NCBI RefSeq assembly: GCF_027497235.1 | Contig: NZ_CP114902.1 | Coordinates: 2,245,501-2,309,500, forward strand | Source of the DNA: Micromonospora sp. WMMD1128 | GTDB lineage: Bacteria > Actinomycetota > Actinomycetes > Mycobacteriales > Micromonosporaceae | Reading direction: 5' to 3' | Length of the DNA stretch: 64,000 nucleotides | In this document: piece after piece, positions 27,749 to 36,583 of the stretch | Numbering within the stretch: position 1 is the stretch's first letter | How the letters are laid out: every line of letters begins with the position of its first letter | Program-made: the position numbers and the translations under genes | Notes under the pieces: generated by a model | Seen by the model: only the letters and a program-made list of their open reading frames with translations | Database searches by the model: none | Told to the model about the DNA's origin: nothing

Positions 27749-30700
27749 CCGCGCTCACCCCCGCCCAGCAGGAGCTGCTCCGCCGGCGGCTCGCCGGAGA
27801 CGCCGGGCGTGCCGCCCCGGCGGGGATCACCCGCGGCGACGGCACCCGCGACCTGCCGGTCTCGTTCGGGCAGGAACGGCTGGTGTTCCTGGACCGGCTC
27901 GACGGCGCCGGCGCGGCGTACACCATCCCGGTGGCGTGGCGGCTGACCGGGCCGCTGGACCGCGACCGGCTCGACGCGGCGTTCGCCGCCCTGGTCGAGC
28001 GGCACGAGTCGCTGCGGACCCGGTTCACCGTCGACGACGGCGTGGTCCGGCAGGAGATCGTGGCCGGTTGGCCGGGCGTCGACTGGCGGGACGCGGACGA
28101 CGCCGCCGAGGTCGCCGAGGCGGGCCGGCAGGTGGCGGCGGAGCCGTTCGACCTGGAGACCGGGCCGCTGTTCCGGGTCACCGGGTGGCGGCTCACACCG
28201 ACCGACCACGTGGTCCTGCTGACCCTGCACCACGTCGTCGCGGACGGCTGGTCGACCGGCGTGCTGGCCCGTGACCTGGAGGCGTTCTACGCCGGGACGC
28301 CCACGCCCGAGCCGCCGGTGCGGTACGCCGACTACGCCGCCTGGCAGCGCCGCACGGCCACCGGAGATCGGCGGGACGGGGACCTGGCGTACTGGCGGGG
28401 TCGCCTGGGCGGGCTGCCGCCGCTGGAGCTGCCCACCGACGGCGAGCGTTCAACCCGCCGGTCCACCACCGGTGCGGCCTGCGACCTCACCGTGCCGGCG
28501 GAGCTCGTCGACGCGCTGGAGCGGTTCGCCCGGCAGCGCGGCGCGACCCTCTACATGGCGCTGCTCGCGGCGTTCCAGGCGGTGCTGGGCCGGCTCGCCG
28601 GCCAGGTCGACTTCGGCGTCGGCACGCCTGTCGCCGGCCGCGACCGGTCCGAGGTCGAGCAGGTGGTCGGCTTCTTCGTGAACACCCTGGTGCTGCGCGC
28701 CGACCTGGCCGGGAACCCGTCCTTCACCGACCTGCTCGACCGGGTCCGCGCCGACGCGCTCGGCGCGTACGACCACCAGGAGACGCCGTTCGAGCGGGTC
28801 GTCGACCTGCTCGCCCCGGACCGCAGCCTGGACCGGACCCCGCTGTTCCAGGCCATGTTCAGCCTCGACGACGCCGACGACGACCGGCCGGTACGCCTCG
28901 GCGCGGTCACCGGCGCGCGGTTCGACCTGGACCTCGACGCGGTCAAGTTCGACCTGATCCTGCAGACCGCGCGCCGCCCCGACGGGCTGGCCGCCGCGTT
29001 CTTCCACCGGTCGGACCTGTGGCGGCCGGCGACGGTCCGGCGGTGGGCGGCGCAGTACCGGCGGCTGCTGGAGCAGGTCGTCGCGCACCCGGACACCCCG
29101 CTGGCCGACCTGGACCTGCTGCCGGACGAGGAGCGCCGGCAGCTCGCCGCCTGGGGCGCCCCGGCGGGCGACTACCCCTCGACGGACCTGCTGCACGAAC
29201 GGTTCGCCCGGCACGTCGCCGCCACGCCGGACGCGGTCGCCGTGGTGGCCGGCGGGCAGCGCGTCGACTACGGCACGCTCAACGCGCGGGCCAACCAGCT
29301 CGCCCACCGGCTGCGCGCGGCCGGCGTCGGGCCGGAGACCCCGGTGGCGCTCTGCGTGCGCCGCGACGCCGACCTGGCGGTCGGCGTCCTCGGCATCCTC
29401 AAGGCCGGCGGGACGTACGTGCCGCTGGACCCGGACCACCCGCGCGACCGGCTGGCCTACGTGGTCGACGACGCCGGGGTACGCCTGGCCGTGGTCTCGC
29501 CGGACCTCGCCGACCGGGTGCCCGTGACGCCGGCCGGGCTGCTGCGCCTGGACGACCCGACGATCGCCTCCGCGTCCACCGAGGACCCGACGCCGGTCAC
29601 CGACGCCGACCACCTCGCCTACGTCATCTACACCTCCGGTTCCACCGGCCGGCCCAAGGGCGTGGGGGTCGCGCACCGGCAGGTGGTCCGTCTCCTGGAC
29701 TCCTGCGTGGACGCGCTCGACCTGCCGCCCGGCGGGGTGTGGAGCCTGTTCCACTCGTACGCCTTCGACTTCTCGGTGTGGGAGCTGTGGGGCGCGCTGA
29801 CCCGCGGTGGCACGGTCGTGGTGGTGGACAAAGCCACCGCCCGCGACCCGCGGCGGTTCGCCGGGCTGCTCGCCGACGAGCGGGTGACGATGCTCAGCCA
29901 GACGCCCGGCGCGTTCCGCAACCTGCGCGCCGCGCTCGGCGACCGGCCGCTGGCCGACCTCGGCGTGCGGCACGTGGTGCTCGGCGGCGAGAAGCTCGAC
30001 CTGCCCGAGCTGGACGGCTGGCTGGACGGCCCCGGCGCGGGCGTGCGGGTGGTCAACATGTACGGCATCACCGAGACCACCGTGCACGTCACGCACCGCC
30101 TGGTCACCGCCGCCGACCTGGCCGGCGACGCCACCTCCCCGATCGGACGGCCGCTCGGCGACCTGACCGTGCACGTGCTCGACCGGCACCTGCGGCCGGT
30201 CCCGGTCGGCGCCACCGGCGAGATGTACGTCGGCGGCGCCGGCCTGGCCCGCGGTTACCTCGGCCGGCCGGGGCTGACCGCGGAACGGTTCGTGCCGGAC
30301 CCGTTCTCCGCCGTCCCCGGCGCCCGGCTCTACCGCACCGGCGACCGGGCCCGCCACCTGCCCGGCGGCGAGCTGGAGTACCGGGGCCGCGCCGACGACC
30401 AGGTGAAGATCCGCGGGCACCGGATCGAGCTGGGCGAGGTGGAGGCCGCCCTGCTGCGCCACGACGCGGTGGGTCAGGCCGCCGTGGTGGCCCGCGGGGA
30501 CCGCAGCGGCGAGCACCGGTTGCACGCCTACCTGGTCGTCGACGGCGACCTGACCGGCGACGAGCTGCGGCGCTGGCTGCGGGAGCGGCTGCCGGAGGCG
30601 ATGGTGCCGGCCACCTTCACCGTGCTGCCGGCGCTGCCGTTGACCGCCAACGGCAAGGTGGACCGGCGGGCGCTGCCGGACGTCGACGGCGCGACGCTGG

Positions 30701-33700
30701 ACGCCGCCCGCGAACACGTGCCGCCGGCCACCCCCACCGAGCGGCTGCTGGCCGAGGTGTGGTGCACGGCCCTCGGCGTCGACCGGGTCGGCGTCGGCGA
30801 CCGCTTCTTCGACCTCGGCGGCGACTCGATCCTCGCGTTGCGCGTGGTGGGGCTCGCCGAGCGGCGCGGCGTCACCGTGTCGCTGCGCGACGTCTTCGCC
30901 CACCAGGCGCTCGGCGAGCTGGCCCGGGCCGTCGACGCCGCCGCCGACCGGCGCGCCGCCGACCCGGCCGGGACGCCGTCGGTGGAGCGGTTCGCCATGG
31001 TCGCGCCCGCCGACCGGGGCCGGCTGCCGGCCGGGCTCGCGGACGCCTACCCGCTGACCCGGATGCAGCAGGGCATGCTCTACGAGCTGCTCGCCGACGC
31101 CGGCAAGGGCGCCTACCACAACGTGACGAGCTTCCGGGTGCAGGAGCCGGCCGGGTTCGACGCCACCGCCATGCGGGCCGCGGCGGACGCGGTCGTCGAC
31201 CGGTACGAGATCCTGCGCACCGGGTTCGACTGGAGTTCCTACGAGGAGCCGCTGCAACTGGTGCACGAGCGGGCCACGCTGCCGGTCGGGGTGGACGACC
31301 TGCGTAGCCTGCCGGAGGAGGTCCAGCTCCAGCGGGTCCGGGAGCATCTGCACGCCGAGTCGGTGCGCTGGTTCGAGCTGGCCGAGCCGCCGCTGATCCG
31401 GCTGCACGTGCACGTGCTCAACGACGCCGAGTACCGGCTCACCATCACCGACTGCCACGCCGTCCTGGACGGCTGGAGCCTGACCTCGCTCATCGCCGAG
31501 CTGGTCGACCGGCACCGCCGGTCGGTCAACGGCGCGGCGCAGGAGCCACCGGCCGGTCCGGTGCCCCGCTTCGCCGAGTACGTGGCGCTCGAACGGGCCG
31601 CGGTCGCCGACCCGGCCGCCCGGGCGTTCTGGGACGCCATGGTGGAGCAGTTCCCGCCGGTGCGGGTGCCGCGTTCGGTCGGCGCGGAGCCGGCCGACAA
31701 GTCCACCTGCGAGGTGCTGCGCGACTACCGGCACCTCACGGCCGGCATCGACGCGCTGGCCGCCCGCGCCGGGGTGCCCCGCAAGACGGTCCTGTTCACC
31801 GCCTACCACCACCTGATGGGACAGCTCGCCGACGGCGCGGCGTACGCCACCGGCTTCGCCACCAACGGGCGGCTGGAGCGGGCCGGCGCGGAGGGCATGC
31901 GCGGGCTCTTCCTCAACGTGGTGCCGTTCGGGCTGCGGTCGTCCGCCACGAGCTGGGTGGGGCTGCTGCGCGACGTCTTCGCCGCCGAGCGGGACCTCCT
32001 GCCGCACCGGCGGTTCCCCCTCGCCGAGCTGCAACGGGGCCGGTGGGCCGGTGAGGTGCTCGTCGACACCGCCTTCAACTACGTGCACTTCCACGCCCTG
32101 GGCAGCGAGCACAAGGAGGAGATCGAGGAGATCGCCCGGACCAACTTCGGGCTGATGGTCACCACCGGCCCGCAGGGGGTCTCCTTCGAGGCCGACGCCG
32201 GCCGGATGTCCCCCGGCGAGGTGGCGCGGCTGGCCGACGCGTACTGCGCGCTGCTGGCGCGGATGGTCGCCGACCCGGACGCGGCGCCCGGGGTGCCCAC
32301 CCCGACCGAGCGGACCCGACCCCGGGTCGCCGCCGCGACGCACGACCCGCGCAGCCTGGTCGACGTCCTGGCCACCCAGGTCGCCGCCCAGCCGGGGCGG
32401 GTCGCGCTGGCCACCCCGGACGGTCCGGTCCGCTACGCCGAGCTGGACGCGCGGGCCAACCGGGTCGCCCACCACCTGCGCCGCCACGGCGTCGGGCCGG
32501 AGCGGGTGGTCGGGCTCTGCGCCGAGCGGTCCGTGGACCTGATCGTCGGCATGCTCGGCATCCTCAAGGCCGGCGCGGCGTACCTGCCGATGGACCCGCG
32601 GGACCCGCGCCGCCGGCTCGACCTGCTCGCGGCGGACGCCGGCGCCGACCTGGTCCTGGCGCAGCCCGCCTGGCGGCACCAGGTGCCCGCGCGGATCACC
32701 ACAGTGCTCACGCTCGCGGAGGAGACCTTCGCCGCCGAGCCGGCCGACCCGCCGGCGGCGGCGCCGGACGCCGACGCCCTGGCGTGCGTGCTCTACACCT
32801 CGGGCTCCACCGGGCGGCCCAAGGGCATCGCGGTGACCCACCGGTCCGTCGTCGACTCGCTGCTGCGGCAGGACTTCGCCCACCTCGGCGCGGACGAGAC
32901 CGTGCTGCACCTGAGCAGCGTCAACTGGGACGCGGCGATCTTCGAGATCTTCGGTCCGCTGCTGCACGGCGGCACCTGCGCGCTCTACCCGGCCGAGCCG
33001 GTCACCCCGGCCGGCATCGGCGCGGCGATCCGCCGCCACGCCGTGACCACCGCGTTCCTCACCACCACGCTGTTCAACCTGACGGTCGAGGAGGAACCGG
33101 CCGGGCTGGGCGAGCTGCGGCAGCTCGTCCTCGGTGGCGAGGCGGCGTCCGCGCCGCACTGCCGGGACCTGGCCGCCCGCTGGCCACACCTGCGGATCGT
33201 CAACGGGTACGGGCCGGTCGAGGCGATCTTCGTGGTCACCGCGCACCAGGTCCGGGACCTGCCGGTCGACGCGGTGAGCGTGCCGATCGGCCGGCCGCTG
33301 GCCCGGACCACGGTGCTCGTGCTCGACGACGCCCTGCGGCCCGCGCCGGTCGGCGTGGCCGGCGAGATCTACCTCGGCGGCGAGTGCCTGGCCCGGGGCT
33401 ACCTCGGGCAGCCCGGGCTGACCGCGGACCGGTTCGTGCCCGACCCGGCCGGCGGCGGACGTCGGCTGTACCGCACCGGTGACCGGGGGCGGTGGCGCGC
33501 CGACGGCAGCCTGGACTTCGGCGGCCGGGTCGACGGGCAGGTGAAGATCCGGGGCCGGCGGATCGAACCGGGTGAGATCGAGGCGGTGCTGTCCGCCCGG
33601 CCGGACGTGGCGGTGGCCGCGGTGGCCGCCCACGCCGCCGACGCCGACCGGCCGGGCGACGCCCGCCTCGTCGCCTACCTGGTGCCGGCCGCCGGGCTGG

Positions 33701-34959
33701 ACCTGCCCGACGCCGCCGAACTGCGCCGCTGGCTGCGGGACCGGCTGCCCGCCTACCTGGTGCCGGCCGCGTTCGTCACGCTCGACGCGCTGCCGGTGAC
33801 CGGCAACGGCAAGCTCGACCGGGCCGCGCTGCCGGCGCCGACGGCGGCGAGCGAGCCGGACCGCCCGTACCTGGAGCCGCGGACCGAGGTCGAGGTGACG
33901 CTGGCGAAGCTGTGGGCGGAGACGCTGCGGCTGGACCGGGTCGGCGTGCACGACGACTTCTTCGACCTCGGCGGGCACTCGCTGGCCATCGTGCGGCTCG
34001 CCGCCCGCGCCTGCGACCTGGGCCTGCCGGTCGGGGTGGCCGACCTGGTGGAGCACCCGACGGTGGCGGCGCTGGCCGGCGTGCTCGCCACCCGGCGACC
34101 CGGCCCGGCCGGCACGGCGGCACGCCGCGACGCGGGCGTGGTGGTGACCCTGCGCGACGGGACCGCCGGCCACCGTCCGCTGTGGTGCGTGCACCCCAGC
34201 GGCGGCAGCGTCGCCTGGTACCTGCCGCTGGCCCAGGCGCTGCCCGCCGGCCGGCCGGTGCGCGGCCTCCAGGCCCGGGGCATCGACGGCGGCGTGGACG
34301 CCGACACCATGACCGGGCTGGCCGACGACTATCTGCGCGAGCTGCGGGCGCACCAGCCGCACGGCCCGTACGCGCTGCTCGGCTGGTCGATGGGGGCGAA
34401 CATCGCCCAGGAGATGGCGGTCCGGCTGACCGCCGCCGGCGAGCGGGTGGACGTGCTGCTGCTCCTCGAACCGGCGGTGCCCGACGAGACCGGGACGTTC
34501 GCCGTCACCGAGGCGCTGGACCTGCTGGACCGGGCGGTGGCGATGCGCGCGGCGATCCGCGAGCTGACCCCGGGCACCCCGGCCCGGCTCAGCCAGGAAC
34601 GGGAGCTGGTCGCCACGCTCGTCGCGGCCGGCGTCAACGAGGCCGAGGCGGAACTCGGCGCGGACTGGCCGGTAGCGATGTGGACGGCGCTGCTGCGCGC
34701 CGCCGCCGGCTACCGCCCCCAGCCCTACCGGGGGCCGGCGCACCTGCTGGTCACCGCCGAGGCGGCCACCGCCGGCCCGGGCCGCCCGTCGGTGGTGGCC
34801 GGCGAGGACGGGCCCGGCTACGAACAGCGCTGCCGGGAGATGTTCCCGGGCGCGCTCACCGTGCACCACCTGCCCGGCACCCACCGGAGCATGGTCACCG
34901 ACCCGGGCGTGGCGGCCGTCGCCGACCTCGCCGCCGAGCTGCTGGAGCGCACCCCATGA
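27745..34959 (+). CDS. NRPS C: C-A-T-C-A-T-TE, terminal synthetase
   Basis: This 2404-residue synthetase ends the line. Module one: condensation HHVVADG near 162, adenylation YTSGSTG near 629 and NMYGITE near 771, thiolation GGDSILA near 1026. Module two: an unusual condensation domain (YPLTRMQQGMLYE; active-site motif CHAVLDGW near 1237), adenylation YTSGSTG near 1684, thiolation GGHSLAI near 2077. A type I thioesterase follows, with GWSMG nucleophile elbow near 2213 and final His in LPGTHRSM. The pocket of the first adenylation domain resembles the threonine code (DFW..MVH pattern); the last suggests a hydrophobic residue. TE would release a linear or cyclised heptapeptide. Confidence 0.93.
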   Translation: MTALTPAQQELLRRRLAGDAGRAAPAGITRGDGTRDLPVSFGQERLVFLDRLDGAGAAYTIPVAWRLTGPLDRDRLDAAFAALVERHESLRTRFTVDDGVVRQEIVAGWPGVDWRDADDAAEVAEAGRQVAAEPFDLETGPLFRVTGWRLTPTDHVVLLTLHHVVADGWSTGVLARDLEAFYAGTPTPEPPVRYADYAAWQRRTATGDRRDGDLAYWRGRLGGLPPLELPTDGERSTRRSTTGAACDLTVPAELVDALERFARQRGATLYMALLAAFQAVLGRLAGQVDFGVGTPVAGRDRSEVEQVVGFFVNTLVLRADLAGNPSFTDLLDRVRADALGAYDHQETPFERVVDLLAPDRSLDRTPLFQAMFSLDDADDDRPVRLGAVTGARFDLDLDAVKFDLILQTARRPDGLAAAFFHRSDLWRPATVRRWAAQYRRLLEQVVAHPDTPLADLDLLPDEERRQLAAWGAPAGDYPSTDLLHERFARHVAATPDAVAVVAGGQRVDYGTLNARANQLAHRLRAAGVGPETPVALCVRRDADLAVGVLGILKAGGTYVPLDPDHPRDRLAYVVDDAGVRLAVVSPDLADRVPVTPAGLLRLDDPTIASASTEDPTPVTDADHLAYVIYTSGSTGRPKGVGVAHRQVVRLLDSCVDALDLPPGGVWSLFHSYAFDFSVWELWGALTRGGTVVVVDKATARDPRRFAGLLADERVTMLSQTPGAFRNLRAALGDRPLADLGVRHVVLGGEKLDLPELDGWLDGPGAGVRVVNMYGITETTVHVTHRLVTAADLAGDATSPIGRPLGDLTVHVLDRHLRPVPVGATGEMYVGGAGLARGYLGRPGLTAERFVPDPFSAVPGARLYRTGDRARHLPGGELEYRGRADDQVKIRGHRIELGEVEAALLRHDAVGQAAVVARGDRSGEHRLHAYLVVDGDLTGDELRRWLRERLPEAMVPATFTVLPALPLTANGKVDRRALPDVDGATLDAAREHVPPATPTERLLAEVWCTALGVDRVGVGDRFFDLGGDSILALRVVGLAERRGVTVSLRDVFAHQALGELARAVDAAADRRAADPAGTPSVERFAMVAPADRGRLPAGLADAYPLTRMQQGMLYELLADAGKGAYHNVTSFRVQEPAGFDATAMRAAADAVVDRYEILRTGFDWSSYEEPLQLVHERATLPVGVDDLRSLPEEVQLQRVREHLHAESVRWFELAEPPLIRLHVHVLNDAEYRLTITDCHAVLDGWSLTSLIAELVDRHRRSVNGAAQEPPAGPVPRFAEYVALERAAVADPAARAFWDAMVEQFPPVRVPRSVGAEPADKSTCEVLRDYRHLTAGIDALAARAGVPRKTVLFTAYHHLMGQLADGAAYATGFATNGRLERAGAEGMRGLFLNVVPFGLRSSATSWVGLLRDVFAAERDLLPHRRFPLAELQRGRWAGEVLVDTAFNYVHFHALGSEHKEEIEEIARTNFGLMVTTGPQGVSFEADAGRMSPGEVARLADAYCALLARMVADPDAAPGVPTPTERTRPRVAAATHDPRSLVDVLATQVAAQPGRVALATPDGPVRYAELDARANRVAHHLRRHGVGPERVVGLCAERSVDLIVGMLGILKAGAAYLPMDPRDPRRRLDLLAADAGADLVLAQPAWRHQVPARITTVLTLAEETFAAEPADPPAAAPDADALACVLYTSGSTGRPKGIAVTHRSVVDSLLRQDFAHLGADETVLHLSSVNWDAAIFEIFGPLLHGGTCALYPAEPVTPAGIGAAIRRHAVTTAFLTTTLFNLTVEEEPAGLGELRQLVLGGEAASAPHCRDLAARWPHLRIVNGYGPVEAIFVVTAHQVRDLPVDAVSVPIGRPLARTTVLVLDDALRPAPVGVAGEIYLGGECLARGYLGQPGLTADRFVPDPAGGGRRLYRTGDRGRWRADGSLDFGGRVDGQVKIRGRRIEPGEIEAVLSARPDVAVAAVAAHAADADRPGDARLVAYLVPAAGLDLPDAAELRRWLRDRLPAYLVPAAFVTLDALPVTGNGKLDRAALPAPTAASEPDRPYLEPRTEVEVTLAKLWAETLRLDRVGVHDDFFDLGGHSLAIVRLAARACDLGLPVGVADLVEHPTVAALAGVLATRRPGPAGTAARRDAGVVVTLRDGTAGHRPLWCVHPSGGSVAWYLPLAQALPAGRPVRGLQARGIDGGVDADTMTGLADDYLRELRAHQPHGPYALLGWSMGANIAQEMAVRLTAAGERVDVLLLLEPAVPDETGTFAVTEALDLLDRAVAMRAAIRELTPGTPARLSQERELVATLVAAGVNEAEAELGADWPVAMWTALLRAAAGYRPQPYRGPAHLLVTAEAATAGPGRPSVVAGEDGPGYEQRCREMFPGALTVHHLPGTHRSMVTDPGVAAVADLAAELLERTP

Positions 34960-36176
34960 CCACTGCCACCCGGACCGACCGCTACCTGCTCGACGACGAC
35001 CTCGTCGCCGACCCGTACCCGTACCTGGCGGAGCTGCGGGCCGCCGAGCCGGTGCACTGGAGCCCGGTGCACCGGGCCTGGCTGGTGACCGGCTACGACG
35101 CGGCGACGGCGTGCTACACCGAGCCGGCGATCTCCGCGGACCGGATCGGGCCGATGCTGGCCCAGACCCCGCCGGACCTGCTCAGCCCGGAGGCCGCCCG
35201 CGCCTTCTCGATCATGGCGGGGTGGATGGTCTTCGTCGACCCGCCCGAGCACCGTCGGCTGCGCGCCGTCTTCCGGGGCGCGTTCGGGGCCCGGCAGGTG
35301 CGCCGCAACCGCCCGATGGTGCAGGAGGCGGTGACCCGGCTGGCCGTCCGGGCCGGCGCCGGCGACGTCATCGACCTGGTCACCGAGTTCGCCCGGCCGC
35401 TGCCGGCGACCGTCGCGGCGGCCTGGATGGGCGTGCCGGTCGAGGACACCGCGATGTTCCAGCGCTGGGCGATCCAGGTCGGTGACCTCGCCCTCGGCGC
35501 GGTGCAGTCGCCGGAGGAGCACGAGCGCTCGCAGCGGGCCCTGCTGGACCTCTTCGACTACCTGCGGGCGCTGGTCCGGGCCCGCCGGGCCGCGCCCCGC
35601 GAGGACCTGATCAGCGCCGCGCTCGCCAACGGCCTGGTGGGGGAGTCGGTGAGCGAGGACGAGTTCGTGGCCATGCTCACCCACGTGGCATTCGCCGGCG
35701 GCGAGACCACGAGCAACCTGATCGCCGTGGGCACCTGGAACCTGCTGCGCCACCCCGACCAGCTCGCCCTGCTGCGGGCCGATCCGGAGCTGGCGCCGGT
35801 GGCCGTGGAGGAGCTGCTGCGCTTCGACGGACCGTCCAAGATGTCCATCCGGCACGTCCGGGACGACGTCGAGCTGGCCGGTGCGCGGCTGCGGGCCGGG
35901 CAGCGGCTCTACGTGGTCACCGCCGGGGCGAACCGGGACCCGTCCCGCTTCGACCGCCCCGACGAGCTGGACCTGCGCCGGCAGCCAAATCCGCACCTGG
36001 GCTTCGGGCAGGGCGGCCACTTCTGCCTGGGCGCGCCGCTGGCCCGGCTGGTGGCCGGCGCGGCCCTCACCGACCTGCTGGCCGCCGCGCCCGCACTGGC
36101 GCTCGCCACGACCGGGGCGCGCTGGCAGCCCTCGCTGCTCAACCGCAGCCTCCAGGCGCTGCCGGTCCGCCTGTAG
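34956..36176 (+). CDS. Cytochrome P450
   Basis: This 406-residue bacterial class I P450 has the I-helix AFAGGETTSN, K-helix EELLR and heme loop FGQGGHFCLGAPLAR, with the proximal ligand Cys357. The ATG overlaps the NRPS C stop, so it belongs to the cluster and probably hydroxylates or cross-links a carrier-bound amino acid or the released peptide. The I-helix Ala-Gly-Gly-Glu-Thr replaces the common AGxDT acid with Glu. No ferredoxin gene is adjacent, so electrons must come from elsewhere. Confidence 0.93.
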   Translation: MTTATRTDRYLLDDDLVADPYPYLAELRAAEPVHWSPVHRAWLVTGYDAATACYTEPAISADRIGPMLAQTPPDLLSPEAARAFSIMAGWMVFVDPPEHRRLRAVFRGAFGARQVRRNRPMVQEAVTRLAVRAGAGDVIDLVTEFARPLPATVAAAWMGVPVEDTAMFQRWAIQVGDLALGAVQSPEEHERSQRALLDLFDYLRALVRARRAAPREDLISAALANGLVGESVSEDEFVAMLTHVAFAGGETTSNLIAVGTWNLLRHPDQLALLRADPELAPVAVEELLRFDGPSKMSIRHVRDDVELAGARLRAGQRLYVVTAGANRDPSRFDRPDELDLRRQPNPHLGFGQGGHFCLGAPLARLVAGAALTDLLAAAPALALATTGARWQPSLLNRSLQALPVRL

Positions 36177-36273
36177 CTCCCGCGGGGGCCCACCGCCGGG
36201 CCGCCCGCGCCGCACACCTCCCGGTCGCCCGACCGGGGTCAGACCGATTAACCGAACGAGAAGGAGAACGACG

Positions 36274-36486
36274 ATGGCTGTCGACGACGACGACCGCACC
36301 TACCGGGTCGTGATGAACCACGAGGAGCAGTACTCGATCTGGTTCGCCGACCGTGAGCTGCCGGCGGGCTGGACCGCCACGGGCTTCTCCGGCGCCCGCG
36401 CGGACTGCCTGGCCCACATCGACGAGGTGTGGACCGACATGCGGCCGAAGAGCCTGCGCGAGCGGATGGCCGCCGCGCGGGGCTGA
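36274..36486 (+). CDS. MbtH-like protein
   Basis: This 70-residue MbtH-family chaperone binds NRPS adenylation domains and supports their folding and activity. Family landmarks are visible: VMNHEEQYSIWF, LPAGW, the invariant tryptophans, and a C-terminal DMRPKSLRERM. A strong ribosome site (AAGGAG) precedes the ATG. Its presence in the cluster suggests that one or more of the seven adenylation domains require MbtH. Confidence 0.96.
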   Translation: MAVDDDDRTYRVVMNHEEQYSIWFADRELPAGWTATGFSGARADCLAHIDEVWTDMRPKSLRERMAAARG

Positions 36487-36492
36487 CCCGTA

Positions 36493-36530
36493 CCGGGGTC
36501 GGGGCGGTCCGGGTGACCGTCCCGACCCGG
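36493..36530 (+). terminator. Hairpin after mbtH
   Basis: CCGGGGTCGGGGCGGTC pairs with GACCGTCCCGACCCGG across a short loop, with one bulge and one mismatch. It begins seven bases after the mbtH stop and has no T tract. It may attenuate transcription into the aminomutase and exporter genes. Confidence 0.5.
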
Positions 36531-36583
36531 CCGTCCGACGGCGGCCGTTCCTGTCCCATCCCGCTGACAACGAGGCGACGGTG

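Noticed and set aside
28450..34884. Minus-strand open frame of 2144 codons opposite NRPS C
   Set aside because: Same antisense effect; no recognisable domain, while the plus strand encodes a complete C-A-T-C-A-T-TE protein.
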